Shown here: positions 42,994 to 52,182 of the stretch, piece after piece
How the letters are laid out: each line of letters opens with the position of its first letter
Position numbering within the stretch: position 1 is the first letter of the stretch
Source: an uncultured Oscillospiraceae bacterium
GTDB lineage: Bacteria; Bacillota; Clostridia; Oscillospirales; Oscillospiraceae
Reading direction: 5' to 3'
DNA: 64,000 bases
Assembly: GCA_934569225.1 (NCBI GenBank)
Contig: CAKTKC010000011.1
Coordinates: forward strand, 31,170 to 95,169
Notes under the pieces: model-generated
Databases searched by the model: none
What the model was told of the DNA's origin: nothing
Seen by the model: only the letters and a program-made list of their open reading frames with translations
Translations under genes and position numbers: made by a program

Positions 42994-43905
42994 ATGGCGA
43001 CTGTAAAGGATATTAAGGGCATTATTCCACCGATCCTGACTCCGATGAATGACGATTTTGAGCAGACGGTGAATCATCAGGAGCTGCGCAATCAGGTAGA
43101 GCGCCTGCTTGCCGGCGGCGTTCACGGAATTTTTCCCTTCGGCACCAATGGAGAGGGATATATCCTCTCCATGGCGGAAAAGGAAGCGATACTGGAAACC
43201 GTCATCGATCAGGTTCACGGCCGTGTTCCGGTATACGCAGGCACCGGCTGCATTTCCACTGCGGATACCATCCGGATGAGCAGGCGGGCGGAAGAATTGG
43301 GCGCGGACGTTTTGTCCGTCATCACGCCAAGCTTTGCGCTGGCTTCTCAGAAGGAGCTATATGACCATTATGTGGCTGTGGCAAAGGCTGTCAACATTCC
43401 GATTATTCTCTACAATATCCCACCCCGTACAGGCAACAGGCTTCTGCCGGAAACGGTGCAGGCACTGTGCAGAGATGTGGATGTGATCGTCGGCGCAAAG
43501 GATTCCAGCGGCGATATTGAAAACCTGAAGGCCTATATACAGCTGACGAAGGAACTGGCAAAGCCCACGGCCATTCTGGCCGGAAACGACGGCGCGATTC
43601 TGACCGGCCTGAAGGAGGGCGGCGCAGGCGCCGTCGCCGGACGCGCCAACATCTGGCCTGCAACCGTTGCCGGCATTTACAACAGCTTTGCGGCGGGTGA
43701 TCTGAAAGCAGCGCAGGAGGCTCAGGATGCCATTTCCGTTCTGCAAAGCGTGTTCAGATTCGGCAATCCAAACACGGTTATCAAAACCGCGGCTGCGGAA
43801 CTTGGGTATCCTGTGGGCCAGTGCCGCCGCCCCTTCAGCTACCTGTGCGAAGAAGGGCTGCGGGCGCTGCGTAAGGTTCTGGATGACAACAGAGATTTGA
43901 AATAA
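42994..43905 (+). CDS. DapA/N-acetylneuraminate lyase family aldolase
   Basis: 303 aa, ATG 42994. (beta/alpha)8 class I aldolase: GTNGEGYILSMAEKEAIL, catalytic tyrosine in ILYNIPPRTG and the Schiff-base lysine in VGAKDSSGD. True DapA is unlikely in a catabolic operon; the family also includes 2-keto-3-deoxy acid aldolases, hydroxy-ketoglutarate aldolases and N-acetylneuraminate lyase. It should cleave a 2-oxo acid to pyruvate plus an aldehyde. Co-transcribed 11 bp after the dehydrogenase gene. Confidence 0.9.
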   Translation: MATVKDIKGIIPPILTPMNDDFEQTVNHQELRNQVERLLAGGVHGIFPFGTNGEGYILSMAEKEAILETVIDQVHGRVPVYAGTGCISTADTIRMSRRAEELGADVLSVITPSFALASQKELYDHYVAVAKAVNIPIILYNIPPRTGNRLLPETVQALCRDVDVIVGAKDSSGDIENLKAYIQLTKELAKPTAILAGNDGAILTGLKEGGAGAVAGRANIWPATVAGIYNSFAAGDLKAAQEAQDAISVLQSVFRFGNPNTVIKTAAAELGYPVGQCRRPFSYLCEEGLRALRKVLDDNRDLK

Positions 43906-43924
43906 CGAAAAGGAGAAGGACGAT

Positions 43925-45010
43925 ATGTTGAATCAGAAACCGATCCTCGGGATCAGCATGGGCGACCCTTTCGGCAACGGCCCTGAAATCACGGTCAACG
44001 CTCTGGCGGATCCTGCCATATATGAACGCTGCAATCCTCTGGTCGTGGGAGATATGACCTCCATGGCCTATGCCGTAAAGGTGGCAAAGAAAGTTTCCGG
44101 CATTGATCTCCGGCTGAACCGGGTAGAGAATGTGAAGGATGCCGGGTTCCGGTTCGGCACCATTGATGTGCTGGATATGGGTCTGGTTCCCGCAGATGCC
44201 ATCCCTGACACCAGTGATCTTGACGAACCGAAGCCCTTTGGAAAGGGCGCTACAGCCCTGGGTGGAGAAGCGGCCTATCAGTACGTGGTCAAGGTGATCC
44301 ACATGGCTCTGGATGGAGAAATCGATGCTACGGTTACCAATGCCCTGAGCAAAGAAGCCATCAATATGGCCGGTCATCACTATTCGGGTCATACCGAGAT
44401 TTACGCGGAGGAGACCAGAACCAGCAAATACACCATGATGCTGGCGCACGAAGACCTGCGGGTGGTTCATGTATCCACCCATGTGTCCCTGCGGCAGGCG
44501 TGCGATCTGGTTAAGAAGGAGCGGGTACTGGATTGCATCCGAATTGCGAATGCTGGCTGCAAGGCCATCGGCATCAGGCAGCCCAAAATCGGCGTCGCTG
44601 GGCTGAATCCGCACTGCGGTGAAAATGGCATGTTCGGCACGGAGGAAATTGAGGAGATCCAGCCCGCTATTGATGAAGCGCTCGCTGAGGGAATCAATAT
44701 CCCTGAAAAGAAACCCACGCCCCCCGATACCGTATTCAGTAAGGCCCTGGGCGGCTGGTACGATATTGTGGTCGTCATGTATCACGATCAGGGGCATATT
44801 CCTCTGAAGGTCAAGGGCTTCGTGTACAATAAGCAGGAGAAACACTGGGAGGCCGTGGCGGGGGTCAATGTGACCCTGGGACTGCCCATTATCCGTGCCT
44901 CTGTTGACCACGGCACGGGCTTTGGCCATGCCGGCAGCGGCCATGCCAATGCCTTGAGCCTGGTGAACGCCATGGATTACGCCATCAGGCTTGCAAACAA
45001 CAAAACGTAA
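43925..45010 (+). CDS. PdxA2-type 4-phosphotetronate dehydrogenase
   Basis: 361 aa, ATG 43925 with AAAGGAGAAGG. PdxA fold with GDPFGNGPEI, metal-binding histidines in GHTEIYAE and YHDQGHIPLK, and a C-terminal VDHGTGFGHAGSG. Alone it could be called 4-hydroxythreonine-4-phosphate dehydrogenase (vitamin B6 synthesis), but next to a DUF1537 kinase the PdxA2 function is far likelier: NAD-dependent oxidative decarboxylation of 4-phospho-tetronate to dihydroxyacetone phosphate. Confidence 0.88.
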   Translation: MLNQKPILGISMGDPFGNGPEITVNALADPAIYERCNPLVVGDMTSMAYAVKVAKKVSGIDLRLNRVENVKDAGFRFGTIDVLDMGLVPADAIPDTSDLDEPKPFGKGATALGGEAAYQYVVKVIHMALDGEIDATVTNALSKEAINMAGHHYSGHTEIYAEETRTSKYTMMLAHEDLRVVHVSTHVSLRQACDLVKKERVLDCIRIANAGCKAIGIRQPKIGVAGLNPHCGENGMFGTEEIEEIQPAIDEALAEGINIPEKKPTPPDTVFSKALGGWYDIVVVMYHDQGHIPLKVKGFVYNKQEKHWEAVAGVNVTLGLPIIRASVDHGTGFGHAGSGHANALSLVNAMDYAIRLANNKT

Positions 45011-45024
45011 GGGAGGAAAACACC

Positions 45025-46185
45025 ATGGATTTTCCCAGACTGCAGGAGCTGCTTCCTGACGGACAGATATACGAAAACACCCATATGGGATGCATAGAAG
45101 CTTTTCTGCCCACGGGCGGCTTTGAGACTGCCCACGGGCCCGGACTGCTGGAGGCTGAAAACGGCGACCTGCTGTGTGTATGGTTCGCTGGCAGCTTTGA
45201 AGGCAACGCCGATATTCATATTGTATCCTCCCGTCTGCCAAAGGGGGCGGATCGCTGGGAGCAGGTTGTGGATGTTTCCGGCGATCCGCATCGCAGTGAG
45301 CAGAATCCCAGCCTGTTCCAGAATCCCAATGGTGAAATCTGGGCACTGTATACAGCCCAGCTGGATCGGGTAGCGGGGAAGGACAACATGCAGTTTACGT
45401 CCATAGTACGCCGCCAGACGACCAGGGATTTCGGAAAGACCTGGGAAGCCCCGAAGGTGCTGTTCCCTGAAGAGGGCACCTTCTGCCGCCAGCCCATCCA
45501 GATCCTTTCCAATGGGCGGTGGATCATGGGCAACTGGATCTGCTCTGACAGTGCCGATGGCCTGGCCGGGGATCCTACGGCTTTCCGCATTTCGGACGAT
45601 CAGGGTGCCTCCTGGAAAATGGTTATGATGCCGAAGAGCAATGGCCGTGTTCACGCCAATGTGGTGGAACTGGAAGACGGCAAACTGGCTGCTTTTATGC
45701 GCAGCCGCGCTGCGGATCACATTTACATCAGTAAATCCGGGGATTACGGCGACACCTGGACAGAGCCGGTACCTACAGTGCTGCCCAATAACAATTCCAG
45801 CATCAGTGCCGTAAAGCTGAAGAGCGGGCGGATTGCTATTGCCTACAATCCCACCCATGCCCCCAATGCAGATCCCAACGGCTGTGCATGGCCGGGTCTG
45901 CGCTGCCCTGTGGCAGTTGCCCTGTCCGAAGACGGCGGTGAAACCTGGCCTATGATCCGCTACATGGAGCTGGGTGAAGGCTTTGTGGGACCGGAAAACA
46001 GCACCAATAATCTGACATATGAATATCCGTATATTATGCAATCAAGGGACGGTATGCTCCATCTGGCCTATGCGTACCGGAACCGCAGCGGTGTCAAGTG
46101 GATGTGCTTTTCGGAAGAACAGGTTATGGGCGCCAGGCGGGAAACCACAGGCCGCTACAACCCCACATCTGCGCAAATTCACTGA
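45025..46185 (+). CDS. Sialidase-fold (BNR/Asp-box) protein
   Basis: 386 aa, ATG 45025 behind GGGAGG. Six-bladed propeller family with four Asp-box motifs: TRDFGKTW, SDDQGASW, SGDYGDTW and SEDGGETW. The N-terminus has AHGPGLLEAENGDLL rather than the RIP motif of classical sialidases, so substrate cleavage may differ. No signal peptide or anchor is visible, placing it in the cytoplasm, unlike most exosialidases. It may hydrolyse or eliminate a glycosidic bond in an imported acidic saccharide. Confidence 0.8.
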   Translation: MDFPRLQELLPDGQIYENTHMGCIEAFLPTGGFETAHGPGLLEAENGDLLCVWFAGSFEGNADIHIVSSRLPKGADRWEQVVDVSGDPHRSEQNPSLFQNPNGEIWALYTAQLDRVAGKDNMQFTSIVRRQTTRDFGKTWEAPKVLFPEEGTFCRQPIQILSNGRWIMGNWICSDSADGLAGDPTAFRISDDQGASWKMVMMPKSNGRVHANVVELEDGKLAAFMRSRAADHIYISKSGDYGDTWTEPVPTVLPNNNSSISAVKLKSGRIAIAYNPTHAPNADPNGCAWPGLRCPVAVALSEDGGETWPMIRYMELGEGFVGPENSTNNLTYEYPYIMQSRDGMLHLAYAYRNRSGVKWMCFSEEQVMGARRETTGRYNPTSAQIH

Positions 46186-46202
46186 TTCCGGGGAGAGAAA
46201 CC

Positions 46203-49200
46203 ATGCAGGAATACGAACTGGGCGGTGAGGCAAACTGCCTGTACTATGTTTCTTCCAGGTGCCGCAGCTGGATCCCGGCAAAAACCATTCTGATTTTTGC
46301 GCCGGATTCTGAGGCACGATCCATTGTGCGTCTTCGCTGCTTTGCGAAAACTTCCGGCTGGCTGAATGCCGCAGAGGAAAACGGCGCCGTATTGATTCTG
46401 CCTGTTGCAGAACAGGGGTGGGCAGAAGAAAAGTCCCAGCGGGTCAAGCTGCTGCATAAAGCGGTCTGGAGGGACGCACTGAGTCCGGATCCAAATGAGA
46501 TTTTCAAAACGGTCTGGTGCTGGGAAACCTTGATTTTCGGCGTTGGCTATGGGGAAGGGGCAGTCTATGCCGGAAATGCCGCTGTAGAGCAGCCCAATGC
46601 ATTTGCGGGTGTAGCCATGGTTGGCGGGGTGCCGGACACATATGCGGGCGGCGAAGCGCTCTCGGATCGCTGGCTGCTGACGGATGCATCTGAAGGCTGG
46701 CGGCATAAGAATAAGGATATTCCCGTGGCGGTGTGGATGCTTGGGGATATGGATACGGCTGAGGCGGAGCGCTATTTTGCAGCTGCTGCCACAGCTGCGG
46801 ATCAGGTAAAGGTTTCCCGTGGAAGCTTTGGTGCAGACCCGGAAACCACCGCGGCAATCCTTCGTGAATTTGATACCCGTGTCCGCTGGAAGAACAGTCC
46901 GGACGGCACGCCTGCCCGCCTGAAAACCGAGGCGCAGATGCGAACCGGCGGAGAGTATATTCCGGACGGCGTGACATGGAACGGACATTTCTACAACTTT
47001 TTTACCCGGCTGCCGAAGGGGGTGTCCGATGCAGGGGGACTGCCGGTGGTTGTGTGTATGCACGGCCACGGAGAGCCTGCCTGGATGTTCGCCCAGAAAA
47101 ACGGCTGGCAGGAACTGCAGGATGAGACCGGGGAATTTCTCTTCGTGATTCCGGATTCCCCGGAAAACAGCTGGACGATTTCCAGAGATCATGGAATGCA
47201 CGCGCTGATGCTGGATAAGCTGGAGAAGACCTATCACATTGACCGGACAAGGGTATACCTGACAGGCTTTTCCAATGGCGCCATGGCGACCTGTTGGTAC
47301 GGCACCATGCATCCGGAGCTGTACGCGGCGATCTCGCCCTGGAACAGCCCTTTATGCAGCTTTGAAGAGAAGCTGCTGGAGGGCGGCTGGGAAATGCCCG
47401 TGTTTGCCATCAATGGAGATCTGGATCACAAAATGGACGTACCGAGAAAGTCCTATGGCAAGCTCTTTGAAACCTTTATCCGCCTGAATGGCGGCGTCCC
47501 GAGGCCTGCACAGGTGCCCTGCCCATGGAAGTGGAAGCATGATGCCCAGTGGGACAGCAGCAACCGGTATACCGTGGAAGCGGGATACCGGGAGGGCAAT
47601 CGGATGACAACCTATGAATACTGGAATCTGGATGGAAAACCCAGATTCTGTTTCACGGAATTGAAGGATATGCCCCATGGTGCCATCCACGATGAAGCGC
47701 GGGCTGCCTGGATGTTTTTGCGCCGATTCTCCCGTCCGAACGGCAGTAAAACCGTTGTGGACAGGCAGGAGGCGGAAATGGATCGTAACTTTGCATACCT
47801 TTCGCTGCCGGGCGGCGGCGAAGCGGTGATGTTTGTCCCGACCGGCTGCAATTCCTATACGCCGGCTCGCAGCATTCTCCTTTTCCCGGCAAAGGAAGAC
47901 GTCCCCGATCCGGACGCGGCGAAGGGCTGGCTGCATCGCTCCGGTTGGATCCGTCAGGCGCTTCGGGACAACAGTGTCCTTCTGGCTGTCCCTGCCCAGG
48001 GCGTTCCTCGTGACGGGGATGTTGTGGATCAGCTTTACCGCCTGGCCTGGGGAAAAACCGAAAGCCGGGAATACGGCGACATTCTCTGGAGACCCACTTC
48101 CAGGGAAAACGGGAGACACCAGGGCTGTGTATGGATGTGGGAGACCCTGTGGCATATCGTCGGCTACGGCGACGGGAGTGTGGAAGCCGGCAATGCAGCA
48201 GCTGCCCGCCCAAACCATTTTGCGTCCGTTACCCTGATCGGTGGAGCGCCGGATACGTTCCCCGGCCCGGAAATGCAGTCAGACCATTTCCTTGTGTCCA
48301 AGAGTGGAAAAAACCCGGATGCAATGAAGGGTGTCAGTGAGGATTATGCCGTCCGGGTGAAGGACGTACCTACAGCGGTGTGGTTCGTGGGTACGGAGGA
48401 TGCAAAGGCACTTTCCTATTTCCGGAACGCGGATAAAATCCCACCGGATGCGCCGGGAAAGCCGGTGCTGATGGCGGGGCAGAGCAGTATGCTTTTTGCC
48501 AATGCGGAAGAACCGGCGCAGAGGGTCGCGCTGACAAAAGAAAACATCGTCCCCACTCCTGCACAGATCATGGAAGACTGGATGGGGCCTTCCGTCCGTT
48601 GGAAGAATGGGCCTGACGGGACACTGAAGACTTTCTGGTGGGAAGATCAGGTCACAGAAGGAAAATCCCCCTATGAAAGACATACCTTCCGTGTACCGGG
48701 AGAGAGCCGTGACCGCAGCTTTTATGTCTACCGGCCTGAGAATCTGCCGGCAAAAGCACCGGTTGTGATCACCATTCACGGCCATGGGGAACCGGCATGG
48801 ATGTTCCTCAGCAAAAATGGCTGGCCGCAGCTGGCAGATCGGGAGGGGATTCTGATCGTATCGCCCCAGGACAATGGCAAGAACCGCTGGTATGGGGAAA
48901 CGGACAACCAGAGCTTTGCTTTCCTGACAGAGCAGCTCCTGTGGGAGTTTGATATTGACCCGGAGAGAATTTATATTTCGGGCTTCAGCAACGGCAATAT
49001 GCAGTGCTACGGTGCCGCTGCGGCGCATCCGGAGCTGTTTGCCGCCATGTGGCCCATGAGCCGTGCCGCAGGAGGCCCCATGTTCCCGCTGGAGCCGGGG
49101 CAGGTGCCGGATTTGGAACGCCTGCGCCGGCACGGATTGGAAATGCCCATGTTCGGGGTCACCGGGGACAATGACGGATGGATCACGGAGCACCCGGAGG

Positions 49201-49523
49201 ATCCTGCATCCTCTATTTCGGAAACAATAGAAACCTTCCTGAGGCTGGCGGGAACCGAACCGAAAAAAGCAGAGAAACCAAGCCCCATGTACTACCAGCC
49301 GGATGAACACAGGGATGCCCGGTGGTATCGGGATAATTTTGGATTCCGGGAAGCAGACCGGTTTGATACGTGGATTTACAACAATGCTTCCGGAGAGCCG
49401 CGCGTTGCCATTACGGTCATGAAAAATATGCCTCACGGAACGATCTGGGAGGAAACTGCGGCGGCATGGGATTTTATGAAGCGTTTCCGCAGAAAAAAGG
49501 ACGGAACGATTCAGATGTTCTGA
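46203..49523 (+). CDS. Giant double esterase-like protein (two tandem two-domain units)
   Basis: 1106 aa, ATG 46203 with GGGGAGAG. The protein is an internal duplication: residues about 1-545 and 555-1106 each repeat the unit seen in the two smaller esterase-like genes. Each unit has a degenerate N-terminal hydrolase-like domain (WETLIFGVGYGEG; WETLWHIVGYGDG) and a C-terminal esterase with HGHGEPAWMF, elbow GFSNG (Ser357 and Ser929) and final MPHG histidine. Both catalytic halves look intact. No export signal. Such a four-domain chain is unusual for this family. Together with the two upstream genes the operon encodes four esterase units. Confidence 0.78.
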   Translation: MQEYELGGEANCLYYVSSRCRSWIPAKTILIFAPDSEARSIVRLRCFAKTSGWLNAAEENGAVLILPVAEQGWAEEKSQRVKLLHKAVWRDALSPDPNEIFKTVWCWETLIFGVGYGEGAVYAGNAAVEQPNAFAGVAMVGGVPDTYAGGEALSDRWLLTDASEGWRHKNKDIPVAVWMLGDMDTAEAERYFAAAATAADQVKVSRGSFGADPETTAAILREFDTRVRWKNSPDGTPARLKTEAQMRTGGEYIPDGVTWNGHFYNFFTRLPKGVSDAGGLPVVVCMHGHGEPAWMFAQKNGWQELQDETGEFLFVIPDSPENSWTISRDHGMHALMLDKLEKTYHIDRTRVYLTGFSNGAMATCWYGTMHPELYAAISPWNSPLCSFEEKLLEGGWEMPVFAINGDLDHKMDVPRKSYGKLFETFIRLNGGVPRPAQVPCPWKWKHDAQWDSSNRYTVEAGYREGNRMTTYEYWNLDGKPRFCFTELKDMPHGAIHDEARAAWMFLRRFSRPNGSKTVVDRQEAEMDRNFAYLSLPGGGEAVMFVPTGCNSYTPARSILLFPAKEDVPDPDAAKGWLHRSGWIRQALRDNSVLLAVPAQGVPRDGDVVDQLYRLAWGKTESREYGDILWRPTSRENGRHQGCVWMWETLWHIVGYGDGSVEAGNAAAARPNHFASVTLIGGAPDTFPGPEMQSDHFLVSKSGKNPDAMKGVSEDYAVRVKDVPTAVWFVGTEDAKALSYFRNADKIPPDAPGKPVLMAGQSSMLFANAEEPAQRVALTKENIVPTPAQIMEDWMGPSVRWKNGPDGTLKTFWWEDQVTEGKSPYERHTFRVPGESRDRSFYVYRPENLPAKAPVVITIHGHGEPAWMFLSKNGWPQLADREGILIVSPQDNGKNRWYGETDNQSFAFLTEQLLWEFDIDPERIYISGFSNGNMQCYGAAAAHPELFAAMWPMSRAAGGPMFPLEPGQVPDLERLRRHGLEMPMFGVTGDNDGWITEHPEDPASSISETIETFLRLAGTEPKKAEKPSPMYYQPDEHRDARWYRDNFGFREADRFDTWIYNNASGEPRVAITVMKNMPHGTIWEETAAAWDFMKRFRRKKDGTIQMF

Positions 49524-49541
49524 CAGAAAAGCCGAATGCAT

Positions 49542-49636
49542 TTAGGGTCTATCTGGAAACCGTCATCAACATGCCCAAAAAAATGATATGACCCCCAAAT
49601 GTTGGACAGAGAATCCGGTTTTCAGATAGACCCTAA
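49542..49636. repeat. 95-bp MITE-like element with 21-bp inverted ends
   Basis: TTAGGGTCTATCTGGAAACCG at 49542 is matched by its reverse complement at 49616-49636 with one mismatch. The 14-mer TTAGGGTCTATCTG recurs at 52183, at the edge of another hairpin element. It is probably a non-autonomous transposon remnant. Confidence 0.7.
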
Positions 49637-49942
49637 TACACAAAGCGTATATCCCAATTTCCAGAGTCAACGTCAGCTGACTATGCCTGGAGAGCATCGT
49701 ATTCCGCAATTGCCTTATGCAGTTACCCGGAATACCCGCTCTCTGAGCATAGTCAGCTTTTGGCGGTTCCGGACTTCCGGAAATTCAGCGGCGGCAGCAA
49801 TGCAGGAAGTCCATGGGTGCAGATAAATGAGGGACGCAAATGGCATAAGTGTATAAAAAACACTGCCAGGAAATTAAAATTCTGCACATTTTGTAGAAAT
49901 GGTGTAATATGAATTTGGGGGAAGATCCTGTACAGTATAAGC

Positions 49943-49992
49943 ACAGGGGAAATCCCCGGTGAAGGCCCTGTTCCTAACGGCGGGAAAAGCCG
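49943..49992 (+). promoter_or_regulatory. Structured leader of the fused lipoprotein gene
   Basis: ACAGGG (49943) pairs with CCCTGT (ending 49971) and CGGC with GCCG (49978-49992), giving two hairpins 28 bp before the start codon. It matches no riboswitch class I can name. Confidence 0.4.
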
Positions 49993-50019
49993 AAATAAAC
50001 GAATAGCGAGGAGAACAAA

Positions 50020-52158
50020 ATGAAGAAATTGTTAGCAATGCTGCTGGCAGTCGTTATGGTCCTCAGCCTGGCAGCCTGCGGCTCCGGCAAGACTGCAGCC
50101 GATACCCCTGCCGCGGATGCCCCCGCAGCGAGCGGAGCTGTTTCCACCGGCGACGGCAAGACGACTGTTCATGTCGCCCTGAGCGGTTCCGTAACCGAGG
50201 TCGCTCCCTATGCGGCTACCAACGAGTACGCAGAACCCATCCGTAACACCGTTTTCGAGACCCTGTTCGTCAAACCCACCGTCAGCAGCACGGAGACGAT
50301 TCCCGTTATCGGTAAGTCCTGGGAGATGGTCGATGATTACACTGCCCGTGTTGAGATCTTTGACTATGTCCATGATGTGGATGGCAACCCCATCACCGCT
50401 TCTGACGTTGTCTACTCCTATCAGGCATGTGCTGAGTCCGGCACCCAGACCGACACCGCTTATATCGATAGCATGAATGTTGTCGATGATTACACCTTTG
50501 AAATCAAGCTGACTGAGGTCAGCCAGCCTACCATGCTGAAGCTGCTGACCCACATTGTCATCGTGAACGAGGAAGCACATAAGGCTAACCCGGATCTGGC
50601 AATCGGTACCTCCCCGTACAAGCTGACTGCCTATACCGCCGGCGCCGAATATGTCTGCGAAAAGACCGGCAGCTACTGGCAGACCGACGAGTCCCTGATC
50701 AGCCCTTATTCCCAGGCCAATGTGGACAAGCTGGTATTCGAGGTCATTACCGAGGCTGCTCAGGTCACCAACGCTCTGGAGAACCATGAAAGGAACGGTA
50801 TGAATATGCGTAAACTGATGGTCGGCGCGGCGAAGGCCTGCATCAACCCGACTCCCGATATGTATCCCATTCCCAGCAGCTTTGCCGATTGGGGCGTGGC
50901 GCCGCTGCTGCAAAGCGAAATTTATGACGATATGTACTGCCGCGCCATAGTCATTGACAATGGCAGCGAGAAGCTGCTGATGCTCTCCTACGAACTGGCA
51001 AACTATCCTGCCGCTCCCGGCCTGGTGGAAAAGCTGACGGAGATCACCGGAATTCCGGCGGAAAACATTTTCATTTCCGCAACCCACAATCATTCTGCAC
51101 CCAAGGATAATCATTCCGAAAACAAGAATAATTCCCCGGCGGAGATTGCTTTTCATGAAAAGTACTGGGAGATCGAGCTGTCTGCGGCCATGGAAGCCGT
51201 CAACAAGGCGATTTCCGGTATGCGTCCTGCCCGTTATGGCTATGGCGAAGGCAGCAGCTATGCCAATGTGAACCGGGATGTCCGGACCCCCCCTGGATTC
51301 TGGCTTGAGGGAAAGAATCTGGAAGGCTACAGCGATAAGACCGTCCGTACACTGAAGTTTGTAGATGAAGAGGAAAAGGTCATTGCGGTCATCCTGAACT
51401 ACGGAATGCATAATACCTGCATCCACATGATGAAGGATTTCGACGGCAAGTCCAAGACCTCCGGCAATGTCAGCGGCATTGCCTGCCGCTTCGTGGAAGA
51501 GACTTACGGCAACGGCGCTATTGCACTGTGGACTTCCGGTGCTGCCGGAAATCAGAATCCGTTGCTGAGCCACAATCTGCAGTATGAGTACCCCGACGGC
51601 TATTCCACCTGTGTCCACTTTCCGGACGGCATCGGCTATATGCTGATGGAATACATGGGCCGCTGGCACGGTGTGGATTGCGTCAAATCCATCAACGCGA
51701 TCAATACTTACTCTGACAATATGCCGATCAGAACCGTTCACAAGGATGTGCTGCTGCCCGGACAGAAACGCGCGGTAAAGCCCACAAAGTTTGCCATGTT
51801 CCGCATGGGCGGCAACGGCCTGCGGCAGTCGGGCGATGTCCCCGTCCTGCCTGAAACGCCGGAGATGGTACCCGCAGACCCAGTGAACCTGGAAATGCGT
51901 CTGGCAGTTCTGGGGGATGTGGCCATGATCTGTGCCGGTGCGGAACTGTATGCGGAGATCGGCCGGGACATGCTGGAGGCGGTTCCCTATAAAAAAGCAT
52001 TTCTGGTGACACACACCGCTCTGCATCAGGCAGGCTATATCCTGGACAAGACATCCAAGGACAAAAAGGTTTTCCAGTCATTCATGGATGTCAAGCCCGG
52101 CAGTGCGGACGGGCTGATCGTGAACAACGCGCTGGAATTGTTTGAACTGGCAAAGTAA
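50020..52158 (+). CDS. Chimera: peptide-binding lipoprotein N-terminus fused to ceramidase-like protein
   Basis: 712 codons, ATG 50020 with GAGGAGAAC. Residues 1-20 form a lipoprotein signal (lipobox LAAC, Cys20); residues about 40-256 are the front half of a family 5 ABC peptide/nickel-binding protein, breaking off at VTNALEN. At codon 261 there is an ATG (50800) preceded by GAAAGGAACGGT, a normal ribosome site, after which the sequence is a neutral/alkaline ceramidase-like protein (VGAAKACINPTP, SATHNHSAP with metal-type histidines, GAAGNQNPL). A deletion has apparently joined two genes in frame. Either a fused lipid-anchored hydrolase or a separate 452-residue cytoplasmic protein from 50800 is made. 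Confidence 0.8.
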   Translation: MKKLLAMLLAVVMVLSLAACGSGKTAADTPAADAPAASGAVSTGDGKTTVHVALSGSVTEVAPYAATNEYAEPIRNTVFETLFVKPTVSSTETIPVIGKSWEMVDDYTARVEIFDYVHDVDGNPITASDVVYSYQACAESGTQTDTAYIDSMNVVDDYTFEIKLTEVSQPTMLKLLTHIVIVNEEAHKANPDLAIGTSPYKLTAYTAGAEYVCEKTGSYWQTDESLISPYSQANVDKLVFEVITEAAQVTNALENHERNGMNMRKLMVGAAKACINPTPDMYPIPSSFADWGVAPLLQSEIYDDMYCRAIVIDNGSEKLLMLSYELANYPAAPGLVEKLTEITGIPAENIFISATHNHSAPKDNHSENKNNSPAEIAFHEKYWEIELSAAMEAVNKAISGMRPARYGYGEGSSYANVNRDVRTPPGFWLEGKNLEGYSDKTVRTLKFVDEEEKVIAVILNYGMHNTCIHMMKDFDGKSKTSGNVSGIACRFVEETYGNGAIALWTSGAAGNQNPLLSHNLQYEYPDGYSTCVHFPDGIGYMLMEYMGRWHGVDCVKSINAINTYSDNMPIRTVHKDVLLPGQKRAVKPTKFAMFRMGGNGLRQSGDVPVLPETPEMVPADPVNLEMRLAVLGDVAMICAGAELYAEIGRDMLEAVPYKKAFLVTHTALHQAGYILDKTSKDKKVFQSFMDVKPGSADGLIVNNALELFELAK

Positions 52159-52182
52159 TACGCAATTCAAGGGAAGCTCTGA

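Larger units (their letters stand above)
49524..50019. other. 496-bp gap between the double-esterase gene and the fused lipoprotein gene
   Basis: It contains the paired repeat element at 49542-49636, a piece resembling an IS3-type end (GACCCCCAAATGTTGGACAG near 49590-49610), and a folded leader at 49943-49992. No gene is supported. Confidence 0.6.

Noticed and set aside
42994..43905. Annotation as lysine-pathway DapA
   Set aside because: No other lysine genes are nearby and the operon is catabolic; the fold is shared with 2-oxo-acid aldolases.
43925..45010. Annotation as the vitamin B6 enzyme PdxA
   Set aside because: The gene is embedded with a DUF1537 kinase and catabolic enzymes, which points to the PdxA2 catabolic role; sequence alone does not exclude PdxA.
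49921..50019. Cobalamin, TPP or glycine riboswitch in the leader at 49.9 kb
   Set aside because: None of the conserved boxes of those classes could be found; only simple hairpins are visible.
50032..52026. A 664-codon minus-strand frame opposite the fused lipoprotein gene
   Set aside because: Antisense shadow; the plus strand has signal peptide, solute-binding and ceramidase-like motifs.
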